Positions 41,543 to 48,872 of a stretch of 64,000 bases of DNA are shown here, piece after piece. Numbering within the stretch: the stretch's first letter is position 1; every line of letters starts with the position of its first letter. The notes below the pieces were generated by a model, which was not told where the DNA came from, made no database searches, and worked only from the letters and a program-made list of their open reading frames with translations. A program made the translations under genes and the position numbers. The stretch is from Burkholderia sp. BCC0506 (GTDB lineage: Bacteria > Pseudomonadota > Gammaproteobacteria > Burkholderiales > Burkholderiaceae): NCBI RefSeq assembly GCF_902833145.1, contig NZ_CADFEN010000002.1, positions 1-64,000 on the forward strand. The letters run 5' to 3'.

Positions 41543-42664
41543 TCACTCAAAAAGCCCGACAAGCAACCTGTCATACGCTTCGATCTGCTTCGGATTGGTC
41601 GACAAAAACCGCCCGATCCTTTCTCGTTGCTGATTTCGATAGTCTTGCCAGCTCGCGTCATGAACTTCGACGGCTCGCTCGAGCTGCCGACAACCTTCCT
41701 CGACATCGTTTTCAGTGTAAAAGTAGCCCAGCTCGCGGCAGAGGTCGGCGTTGTGGACGAGTGCGTAACCGTTCCAGCACACGTCGAAATAGAAATAATT
41801 CAATGCCAGCCCCGATTGATGGGAGACGACGATGTCGGTGAATTCCGAAAGGAACTGAGGCGTATTGTGGTAGCCGACGAAGCTTATTTTCGAATCCCGC
41901 ACAAGATCGAGGTGATGCGCGATACCGATGAATTCGGGGCTGCCTTTCGCAAGATGCTCGGTGTTCGTCGCGTGCACGTAGGCAATTTTTGCGCCGAGCT
42001 TCCGGTAACCCAATTCCGCGATCAGGATCGGGTAGAGGCAGAACTTGGTGACGTCGATATTCGGCTCCATGACGGACAACCGCTTCGGTTGCCCGGTCGG
42101 ACGATATTCGCCGCGATGCGGGAGCGCGGCCGATCGTTCTTCCACGCAGATCGGATCCCAGACGAACGGTACCTCGCGAACCGGCTGGCGCCGCAGTACG
42201 CTGAAGAAACCGGCGCTGGTCTCGGCGACTTGCGGGATGATCCACACCTGGTCGTAACGTTGGTTGATGAACACCGTTTCAGCATGCCGTCTGCCGAAAA
42301 TCATCGCCTGCATCATGTGCACGTATTCCGGACCGCAACAGTAGCTCACGACTTTCGTGCCGCGTGCCTGCAGATACGCGGTTTGTTGTCGATCGATTTG
42401 CCCGCCGAGCTCGATCAGCACATCGAGCGAATCTTTCGCGTCGTCGAAGGAGCACGCCGGAAACTGCCCGAGATCCCACGGAAGGTCGGACGAGACCTTG
42501 ACGCTCGTCGTGTTGACGAGCGTGACCCGATGTCCGAGCGGCGAATGCTGAAAGAGCTTCATCAGGTACAGGGCGTTCTGCTTGATGCCGTTGACCCAAA
42601 GGCTCTCCGTGGCATGGTGCAGGCCGATTGTGATGCCGATTCTGAGTGATCGTGCGGAACGCAT
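41543..42664 (-). CDS. DUF2827 protein, glycosyltransferase-like
   Basis: A 373-residue protein of the DUF2827 family found mainly in Burkholderia and thought to have a GT-B glycosyltransferase fold. Features are LRIGITIGLHHATESLWVNG with QNALYLMKLF at the N-terminus, LDVLIELGGQIDRQQ, and VVSYCCGPEYVHMMQ. In the C-terminal domain YFYFDVCWNGYALVHNADLC and ELGYFYTENDVEEG are the family hallmark. The ATG at 42664 follows GGAG at good spacing. The donor and acceptor are unknown. Its neighbours do not form a sugar cluster on this side, though envelope polysaccharide genes lie 2 kb to the right. Confidence 0.78.
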   Translation of the reverse strand: MRSARSLRIGITIGLHHATESLWVNGIKQNALYLMKLFQHSPLGHRVTLVNTTSVKVSSDLPWDLGQFPACSFDDAKDSLDVLIELGGQIDRQQTAYLQARGTKVVSYCCGPEYVHMMQAMIFGRRHAETVFINQRYDQVWIIPQVAETSAGFFSVLRRQPVREVPFVWDPICVEERSAALPHRGEYRPTGQPKRLSVMEPNIDVTKFCLYPILIAELGYRKLGAKIAYVHATNTEHLAKGSPEFIGIAHHLDLVRDSKISFVGYHNTPQFLSEFTDIVVSHQSGLALNYFYFDVCWNGYALVHNADLCRELGYFYTENDVEEGCRQLERAVEVHDASWQDYRNQQRERIGRFLSTNPKQIEAYDRLLVGLFE

Positions 42665-42870
42665 GGGGTCTCCGGTATGCGCGTCAAGGTGCGAACGAGA
42701 TCATAGCGCCGCCTCTTTTTCGGGCGGTTAAAAACTGTCAAAAACTGGTCCCCGCCACCTCGCACGCGGTTCAGTGTCGAGCGCCAGCAGTGTGACGAGG
42801 CGGGCCGACGCATCGGCGAAGCACGCTCCGCACCAAGGTATTCGCGTCGGTCACGATTGCGCGCGCCCGA

Positions 42871-42899
42871 TTGACAGGCGGCGCGAGGCCGACTAGATT
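42871..42899 (+). promoter_or_regulatory. sigma-70 promoter of the threonine leader
   Basis: TTGACA (42871-42876) and TAGATT (42894-42899) are separated by the ideal 17 bp. Transcription is expected at about 42905-42907, on the leader ATG itself (42906). The leader peptide would thus be made from a leaderless or near-leaderless message. Confidence 0.75.
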
Positions 42900-42905
42900 C
42901 GACCC

Positions 42906-42986
42906 ATGAACGCACGTTTCGTCACGACCACCACGACCACCACCAAGACCGCCAACGGCGGGCCGGGGGGAGGTTGCACGTCGTAG
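42906..42986 (+). CDS. threonine-rich leader peptide (attenuator peptide)
   Basis: A 26-codon ORF that begins MNARFV, followed by seven consecutive threonine codons (ACG/ACC), Lys and another Thr. It then reads ANGGPGGG and Cys-Thr-Ser-stop. Nine of 26 residues are threonine. It lies right after a strong promoter with no Shine-Dalgarno, 19 bp before the stem region and about 100 bp before a threonyl-tRNA synthetase-like gene. The layout matches amino-acid biosynthetic leaders (thrL type). Ribosome stalling at the Thr run (42924-42950) would leave the downstream GGCGGGCCGGGGGG (42957-42970) free to pair with the terminator's 5' arm. The peptide itself has no assumed function. Confidence 0.85.
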   Translation: MNARFVTTTTTTTKTANGGPGGGCTS

Positions 42987-43011
42987 ATCCATGCGTCACA
43001 TCATCCCCAGG

Positions 43012-43041
43012 AGCCCCGCCGGAAACGGACGGGGCTTTTTT
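43012..43041 (+). terminator. attenuator terminator before the ThrRS-like gene
   Basis: AGCCCCGCC (43012-43020), loop GGAAAC, GG-A-CGGGGCT (43027-43036) with one bulged A, then a run of T to 43041. The 5' arm, in particular CCCGCC (43015-43020), can instead pair with GGCGGG (42957-42962) in the leader, a competing antiterminator. This gives the mutually exclusive folds of classical attenuation. Confidence 0.8.
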
Positions 43042-43083
43042 CATGCTCCGTTCGACCGGCACACCACGTCAATGGAGAACATG

Positions 43084-44304
43084 ATGGACGATTTCGATCA
43101 TCGAGTGCTGGGTAACAGGCTCGATCTGTTTCACCAGCAGGATGAAAGTCCGGGCGCCATTTTCTGGCATCCGCGCGGCATGGTTCTTTATCGGGTCGTC
43201 GAGGAATACATTCGGGTCCGGATGCGCCAAGCCGGCTTTGCCGAAATCCGGACACCGCAGATCGTGTCGCGCAGCCTGTGGGAGCAGAGCGGGCATTGGG
43301 AGAAGTTCGGGCGAAACATGTTTTCCCTCGAAAGCGACAGCAACCCGTACTGCCTGAAGCCGATGAGCTGCCCGTGCCATGTGCAGGTCTTCAGGAAAGG
43401 CTCGCGTTCGTATCGCGATCTGCCGATCCGGTACGCGGAGTTCGGCGCGGTTCACCGGGCGGAGCCGTCCGGCGCATTGCATGGCCTGATGCGTGCGCGC
43501 GCATTCACGCAGGACGATGCCCATGTGCTGTGCACGCCCGATCAGGTCGAGGCCGAGGTGGCGCGCTTCTGCGTGCTGCTGAAGACGATCTATGCAGACT
43601 TCGGTTTCGACGGATTCGACGTGGCGCTGTCGACGAGGCCGGCGCTTCGGGCCGGCGACGATTCGGTGTGGGCGCGTGCGGAAGCGATGCTGGCGTCCGC
43701 TGCGCGCGCGGCGGGCGTCGATTTCGCGATCCAGGCGGGAGAAGGGGCATTCTACGGCCCGAAGCTCGAGTTTCATTTGCTCGACCGTCAACGGCGAAAG
43801 TGGCAGTGCGGAACGATCCAGCTCGACTTCGTGTTGCCGGAGCGCCTCGGTGCAACCTATGTCGCGGAGGACGGTGCGAAAGCGACGCCCGTGATGTTGC
43901 ATCACGCGGTGCTCGGCAGCCTCGAACGGTTCATCGGCATTCTGCTCGAGCACTACGAGGGATGGTTGCCGACGTGGCTGGCGCCGGATCAGGTCGTCAT
44001 CGCGAATATCGGAGAAGGCGATCGCGCGTTCGCCGACGACACGGCATGCGCGTTCGAAGCAATCGGCTGCCGGGTGCTGCGGGATTTCCGTCCCGAGCGT
44101 TTGCCGCGCAAGATCGTCGACGCGAGGGAACTGGCTGCGCCGATCGTCGCGGTGACGGGGCGGAAGGAAGCGCTGGCCGGCGAGGTGTCGTTGCGGATGC
44201 GGGGCGGCGAGCAGCACGTGCTGAAGATCGACGATGCGCTTGCGTACCTGACGCAGCATGTGCGTGCACCGTCCGCGTCGCGGGTGTTCCGCCCTTCGGT
44301 CTGA
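43084..44304 (+). CDS. threonyl-tRNA synthetase paralogue lacking N-terminal editing domains
   Basis: A 406-residue class II synthetase aligning with E. coli ThrRS from about residue 242 onward: catalytic core plus anticodon-binding domain, without the TGS and editing domains. The zinc ligands are kept: Cys96 in KPMSCPCHVQVF, His147 in QDDAHVLC and His273 in PVMLHHAVLGS. Motif 2 Arg125 (GAVHRAEPSG) and motif 3 Arg282 (GSLERFIGIL) are kept. Differences from bacterial ThrRS include NCPGH to SCPCH and HRNE to HRAE. The ATG at 43084 has GGAG six bases upstream. ATGs at 43081 and 43072 are in frame. It is controlled by the Thr leader. Could charge tRNA-Thr without proofreading, back up the main enzyme, or give drug resistance. 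Confidence 0.88.
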   Translation: MDDFDHRVLGNRLDLFHQQDESPGAIFWHPRGMVLYRVVEEYIRVRMRQAGFAEIRTPQIVSRSLWEQSGHWEKFGRNMFSLESDSNPYCLKPMSCPCHVQVFRKGSRSYRDLPIRYAEFGAVHRAEPSGALHGLMRARAFTQDDAHVLCTPDQVEAEVARFCVLLKTIYADFGFDGFDVALSTRPALRAGDDSVWARAEAMLASAARAAGVDFAIQAGEGAFYGPKLEFHLLDRQRRKWQCGTIQLDFVLPERLGATYVAEDGAKATPVMLHHAVLGSLERFIGILLEHYEGWLPTWLAPDQVVIANIGEGDRAFADDTACAFEAIGCRVLRDFRPERLPRKIVDARELAAPIVAVTGRKEALAGEVSLRMRGGEQHVLKIDDALAYLTQHVRAPSASRVFRPSV

Positions 44305-44405
44305 CCTGACGGCGGGATCCGTCCATGTGGGACCGTGGCAGGGTCGGGTATCGGGGAACGGGCGGCTGGGCGACGTGCGGGCGCAGCCACCGGCGGCGAT
44401 GCTTG

Positions 44406-45140
44406 CTACCCGCGCCCGCCGATCGGCCCCTTCACGCACTTGAACCACAGCCTCACGGCGCCGACCCCGCCCGCCACCGGAATCCGCGGCAGCAGAAACG
44501 GATCGTCGGCCGCACCCGCGCACCCGCGGCGGGTCGTCGTCGCATTGCCGTAACCGGCAGCGACGACCTGGTCGCGCACGCGTGCGTCGAGATCGCCGTA
44601 CGGATAGCAGAACGATTCGACGCGCTGGCCGCTCAGCATTTCGAGTTGCCGCTTCGATTCGGTCAGCTGAAAGCTCGCGACAGGCGCCGGCACATATGAC
44701 AGCGCGACGTGATCGAGCGTATGCGAGCCGATTTCATGGCCGTGATCGCGCCACGCGAGCATGTCCTCGCAGGTCATCAGCGGTGAGCGCGTCGTCGGCG
44801 CACCGGCATCCCAGTCGTTCGCGCCGCCGAAGCGGCCGGCGACGAAGTAGCAGGTCGCGGTGAATCCGAGCGCGTCCAGCACGGGCATCGCATGCGTGAG
44901 CACGTTGAGAAAACCGTCGTCGAACGAAATGCCGAAGACCTTGTCCGCCCGCTCCCCGCGCAGGTACGGCTGCAGTTCGCGCACGCTCAGGCCGCGGTAG
45001 CCGAGCCGCCTGAACAGCGTCATCTGGCGGCGGAACGCGTCGGGTGCGACGCTGAGGCTGCGCAGCCGGTCGGTCGGCGGCGGCAGCGGGCGGATCTGGT
45101 GATACATCAGGATCGGATAGCGTGGAGTGCGCGCAAGCAT
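44406..45140 (-). CDS. polysaccharide deacetylase (CE4 family)
   Basis: A 244-residue NodB-homology enzyme that removes acetyl groups from N-acetylated polysaccharides. The CE4 motifs are visible: the catalytic acid pair and metal Asp in GISFDDGFLN near residues 69-78, the metal histidines in GHEIGSHTLDH near 140-150, and the FCYPYGDLD motif replacing RPPYG. The N-terminus MLARTPRYPILMYHQI is typical of the family. No signal peptide is seen, so the location is unclear. It lies 23 bp after a small unknown gene and is last of a three-gene leftward operon with a glycosyltransferase. Confidence 0.85.
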   Translation of the reverse strand: MLARTPRYPILMYHQIRPLPPPTDRLRSLSVAPDAFRRQMTLFRRLGYRGLSVRELQPYLRGERADKVFGISFDDGFLNVLTHAMPVLDALGFTATCYFVAGRFGGANDWDAGAPTTRSPLMTCEDMLAWRDHGHEIGSHTLDHVALSYVPAPVASFQLTESKRQLEMLSGQRVESFCYPYGDLDARVRDQVVAAGYGNATTTRRGCAGAADDPFLLPRIPVAGGVGAVRLWFKCVKGPIGGRG

Positions 45141-45163
45141 CGGTGGATCGCGGGAAAGCGGGA

Positions 45164-45466
45164 TTACGCGGCCTTGCGGAAAATCCGCAGGGGTTTGAAG
45201 TCGCCGATTTCGGCGAAAGCGGCATGCGCGGCCCATGGCGGGATGATCGGGGCGGCCTTGCGGTCGGCCGACGAGCCCTTGTAGAACAACGGGCGGCCAT
45301 CGGCCGCGGTATGGCGCGCGAACAGGTCGAGTGCTTTCTCGTCGGTCTTCGCGCCGTAGCGGCTGTTCGCTTCATCACGGAACCCGTACTGATGAAACAA
45401 CCTGACGGCGTCGAAGGTCGGCAGCAGGCGTGAATTGCTCGCGCAGCACGGCTTCCAGATATTCAT
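45164..45466 (-). CDS. small hypothetical protein in a polysaccharide operon
   Basis: A 100-residue protein, no recognised family: MNIWKPCCASNSRLLP, then FDAVRLFHQYGFRDEANSRYG, and a C-terminal part with APIIPPWAAHAAFAEIGDFKP. No membrane helix or signal peptide. Its ATG overlaps the stop of the glycosyltransferase (TAATG), so the two are translationally coupled, and the deacetylase follows 23 bp later. The coupling argues for a real gene functioning with those enzymes, perhaps as a partner or a divergent piece of a larger enzyme. Confidence 0.6.
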   Translation of the reverse strand: MNIWKPCCASNSRLLPTFDAVRLFHQYGFRDEANSRYGAKTDEKALDLFARHTAADGRPLFYKGSSADRKAAPIIPPWAAHAAFAEIGDFKPLRIFRKAA

Positions 45467-46617
45467 TACCATTTCGTGGATCTCAACGCGGTCACCCAGT
45501 GATACGGGTTGTGTCGAATCGACTTCTGATAGACGGACAAGGTCGCCGCGACGAACGCATCGAACGAGAATTCGCGCTTGCCTTTCAGCCGCGCGCTGCG
45601 TCCCATCGCGCGGACGCGGCCGGGTTCCTGCACGATCGCGCGCAGGATCGCTGCGATCGCCGCGGGCGCGTGCGGCGGGACGACCCAGCCGTCCACGCCC
45701 GGTTCGACGTTTTCGGGCAGGCCGCCCACGCGCGTCACGATCGCGGGGCAGCCGAGCGACATCGCTTCGCGGCATGCATACGACAGGCTCTCGTGGTACG
45801 ACAGCACGAACGACACGTCGACGATCGAAAGCGGCGCCTGCCCGTCGTCGAGCCGTCCGGTGAACGCGGTGCGTGATGCCATGCCGTGCCGCGCAAGCTG
45901 CTCGCGCTGCGCGCCGGACGGTTCCGCGCCGACCAGCAGTACGCGAAACCGCTCGCGCTCGGCCTCGGACAGGCGGCCGAGCGCCGCGATCAGGTCCATC
46001 CAGCCTTTTTCGGGCGCGGTGCCGGCGCTGCTGCCCAGCACGATCGCATCCGCGCCGGACGCGCCGAACAGCGCGATCTTGCGGCGGCGGATCTCGTCGC
46101 TCGCGAGTCGTTCGGCAGCCGGCCGGCGCACGCCGTGCTTGACCACCGTGACGTTGCCGTATGGCGAGCGCAGCGCGAGCATGCTCGCGACGTAGTCGCT
46201 GACCGCGATCGTGTGGTCGGTGGCCAGCCGGGCGCGCAGCAGGTTGCCGACGCTGTCGGCGCGATAGGTGTTGTGCTTGGTCAGCACGACCGCGGGCCGA
46301 TACCGGCACCCGAGCAGCGCCAGCATCACCTGCCGGTGATCGGCGGACCCGTTCACGTGGATCACGTCGAAGCGCTCGGCGGCGATCCGCTGTCGCAGCC
46401 GCAGGATCTCCCGGCACAGCCGGTTCCAGCGCGGCTTGAATTCCATGTCGAAGATGGCCACGTCGGGACTGTCCTTCAGTAGTCGCGACAGGCGGCTGCC
46501 TTCCGGCGACGCCACGGTCACGCGGTGATGGCGGCTCATCGCGACGGCGAGATCGCGAACGTAGGTGTCCTGGCCGCCGCCGTAATCGCCGTGGAAGTTG
46601 GTGTACAGAATGTTCAT
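45466..46617 (-). CDS. glycosyltransferase family 4
   Basis: A 383-residue GT-B glycosyltransferase. It begins MNILYTNFHGDYGGGQDTYVRDLA (GGG loop of GT4 enzymes), with FDVIHVNGSADHRQVMLALL in the acceptor domain. The C-terminal donor domain has LGSSAGTAPEKGWMDLIAAL and RVLLVGAEPSG. The conserved E-x7-E region is SYHESLSYACREAMSLGCPAIVTRVGG. It is the first gene of an operon with a small protein and a deacetylase, probably building or modifying a cell-surface polysaccharide. The sugar is unknown. Confidence 0.88.
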   Translation of the reverse strand: MNILYTNFHGDYGGGQDTYVRDLAVAMSRHHRVTVASPEGSRLSRLLKDSPDVAIFDMEFKPRWNRLCREILRLRQRIAAERFDVIHVNGSADHRQVMLALLGCRYRPAVVLTKHNTYRADSVGNLLRARLATDHTIAVSDYVASMLALRSPYGNVTVVKHGVRRPAAERLASDEIRRRKIALFGASGADAIVLGSSAGTAPEKGWMDLIAALGRLSEAERERFRVLLVGAEPSGAQREQLARHGMASRTAFTGRLDDGQAPLSIVDVSFVLSYHESLSYACREAMSLGCPAIVTRVGGLPENVEPGVDGWVVPPHAPAAIAAILRAIVQEPGRVRAMGRSARLKGKREFSFDAFVAATLSVYQKSIRHNPYHWVTALRSTKW

Positions 46618-47120
46618 CACGATGCCGCTTTTGCTCGATCCTCGGTTTAAAAGGAATACTGATGAAATGGCGGGCCCGGCCTGATGGAAGCAATCACGCG
46701 AACGCGGTGCCGCATGTCCGGTTCGGGATTGCGCGTCGACGTCGGCGCACCGCATCGACACGAATCATTTCCAAATATTACAGATCGTTTACGTGACTTA
46801 GTGTCGAGGTCTGCGCATCTTTGTGAGGATGTGTCGCGTTCGCTGGCGCGTGTCGCGCCGTGCGTGACGATCGCCCGCGGCCGTGGCGGAAACGGCCGCG
46901 CCGGGCTGGATCATGACCGAGACAGGACGCAAATCAACCCGCGCCGCTTTCAGATTTGAAAGCCGTCGCACCATTTGCGTTAGAATGCCCCCCCTTGTCC
47001 GCCCCGGCGACTGCCCGAGGCGGACGGGTCGCCCGCATGGAGACACAGGTTTCGATTCGCAGCCGGACGCGAACGATTGGCCAGCCGTTAGCAACATACG
47101 CTTTGTAATTTGGATCACTA
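46618..47120. other. intergenic region between the glycosyltransferase and dctA
   Basis: About 500 bp with no supported gene. It holds the divergent glycosyltransferase and dctA promoters. A plausible dctA promoter is TTGAAA (46956-46961) and TAGAAT (46981-46986) with a long 19 bp spacer, about 135 bp before the gene. Confidence 0.5.
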
Positions 47121-48419
47121 ATGAAGAAGAAACACAACATTACCAAGTACATCGTTGTCGCGATGATTCTTGGTATCGCCGTGGGTTACGCCTGCCATAG
47201 CGCGTTTCCCGACCCGAAGATGGCGAAGGAGGTCGCCGGATACGTGTCGTTGCTGTCCGATGTGTTCCTGCGCCTGATCAAGATGATCATCGCGCCGCTG
47301 GTATTCGCGACGCTGACCGTCGGCATCGCGCAGATGGGCGACGGCAGCGCGGTGGGCCGCGTGGGGGTCAAGGCGTTCGGCTGGTTCTTCATCGCGTCGT
47401 TCACGTCGTTGCTGCTCGGTCTGCTGACCGCGACGATCCTGCAGCCGGGCAGCCACCTGAGCCTGCCGCTGCCGCCGTCCGATGCGGCGCTCAACCTGAA
47501 GACGGGCGCGTTCACGCTGAAGGATTTCGTGGTGCACCTGGTGCCGAAGTCGATCGCCGAGGCGATGGCGAACAACGAAATCCTGCAGATCGTCGTGTTC
47601 TCGATCTTCTTCGGCACCGCGCTGTCGGCGCTCGGCGAATCGGGCAAGCGCCTGACCGGCGTGATCGAAGATCTCGCGCAGGTGATGCTGAAGGTGACGG
47701 GGGCGGTGATGTGGTTCGCGCCGGTCGCGGTGTTTGCCGCGCTCGCGTCGACGATCACGACCGAAGGGCTCGGCATCCTGCTCACGTTCGCGAAATTCAT
47801 GGCGAGCTTCTATCTCGCGCTCGCGCTGCTGTGGGCCGTGCTGACGCTCGCCGGCGTGACGTTCCTCGGCAAGCGCGCGTTCACGCTGATCCGGCTGATC
47901 CGCGAGCCGTTCCTGCTGTCGTTCGCGACGGCCAGTTCCGAGGCCGCGTATCCGAAGCTGCTCGACGCGCTCGACCGCTTCGGCGTGAACCGCAGGATCT
48001 CGAGCTTCGTGCTGCCGATCGGCTATTCGTTCAACCTCGACGGCTCGATGATGTACTGCACGTTCGCTGTGCTGTTCATCGCGCAGGTGTATGGCATCCA
48101 TCTGCCGCTCGGCACGCAGATCACGATGCTGCTGATGCTGATGGTGACGTCGAAGGGGATGGCCGGCGTGCCGCGCGCGTCGCTCGTCGTGATCGCGGCG
48201 ACCCTCAACCAGTTCAATCTGCCGGAAGCCGGGTTGCTGCTGATCATGGGCGTCGACATGTTCCTCGACATGGGGCGCTCGGCCACCAACGCGGTCGGCA
48301 ACTCGATCGCGGCGGCCGTGGTCGCGAAGTGGGAAGGGCAGCTCGACGCGCCGCGCGGCGACGACGATTCGGACGGCGGGCGCGTGGCGGAGATCAAGGT
48401 GCGCGAAACGTCGGCATGA
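47121..48419 (+). CDS. dctA: C4-dicarboxylate:cation symporter
   Basis: A 432-residue inner-membrane transporter of the DAACS/GltP family that takes up succinate, fumarate and malate. Family signatures are LRLIKMIIAPLVFATLTVGIA near residues 51-71, SFATASSEAAYPKLLDALDRFG with the serine-rich hairpin, and SFVLPIGYSFNLDGSMMYCTF with the NLDG motif. The last is GMAGVPRASLVVIAATL with MGVDMFLDMGRSATNAVGNS, carrying the Na+/H+ and substrate-binding Asp. The acceptor residues are conserved. It stands alone with its own promoter and a terminator-like stem afterwards. Confidence 0.92.
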   Translation: MKKKHNITKYIVVAMILGIAVGYACHSAFPDPKMAKEVAGYVSLLSDVFLRLIKMIIAPLVFATLTVGIAQMGDGSAVGRVGVKAFGWFFIASFTSLLLGLLTATILQPGSHLSLPLPPSDAALNLKTGAFTLKDFVVHLVPKSIAEAMANNEILQIVVFSIFFGTALSALGESGKRLTGVIEDLAQVMLKVTGAVMWFAPVAVFAALASTITTEGLGILLTFAKFMASFYLALALLWAVLTLAGVTFLGKRAFTLIRLIREPFLLSFATASSEAAYPKLLDALDRFGVNRRISSFVLPIGYSFNLDGSMMYCTFAVLFIAQVYGIHLPLGTQITMLLMLMVTSKGMAGVPRASLVVIAATLNQFNLPEAGLLLIMGVDMFLDMGRSATNAVGNSIAAAVVAKWEGQLDAPRGDDDSDGGRVAEIKVRETSA

Positions 48420-48872
48420 CGCGTGGCGATGCGGCGGTGCAACGCCGCATTGCCCGATCCGCAATGAACGACATTCGCCGGCCTGGATTCGACACGGATT
48501 CTGGCCGGCGATTTGTTTGTGTGCGGTGGCTTTTCTCGATGATTCTGAAATGGCATGCGCCGTTTCAATCTATCGCCGTTGAATTCGCGGCGATATTCGT
48601 GCAGGCAAGTGCCTGATTTTCCCCTTTCCCGATCGGGCGCGTGAGTGACCATTCACTGACGCGGGGTCGCGCTCGCCGAAAGCGCCGGCGATTCGCAATT
48701 TTTTTCGATTTATATAACGCTATTCTCGCCCTGCGCATTATCGAATGCATGCCGTACGTCATACCGACTGCGCCGGATGATTCAGGGAAGAATTTACATC
48801 TCGCGGGCTTCAAGCCATCTGGCCGGCCGATCCCTCATGTGAATGTTTGCCTCATTCAGGAGAGCATCCGTC
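48420..48872. other. intergenic region after dctA
   Basis: No gene is supported in about 450 bp. It begins with a GC-rich stem (CGCCGGCC at 48476-48483, GGCCGGCG at 48503-48510) followed by a T-rich run, a probable dctA terminator. An AT-rich stretch near 48690-48730 may hold the promoter of the next gene. Confidence 0.5.
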
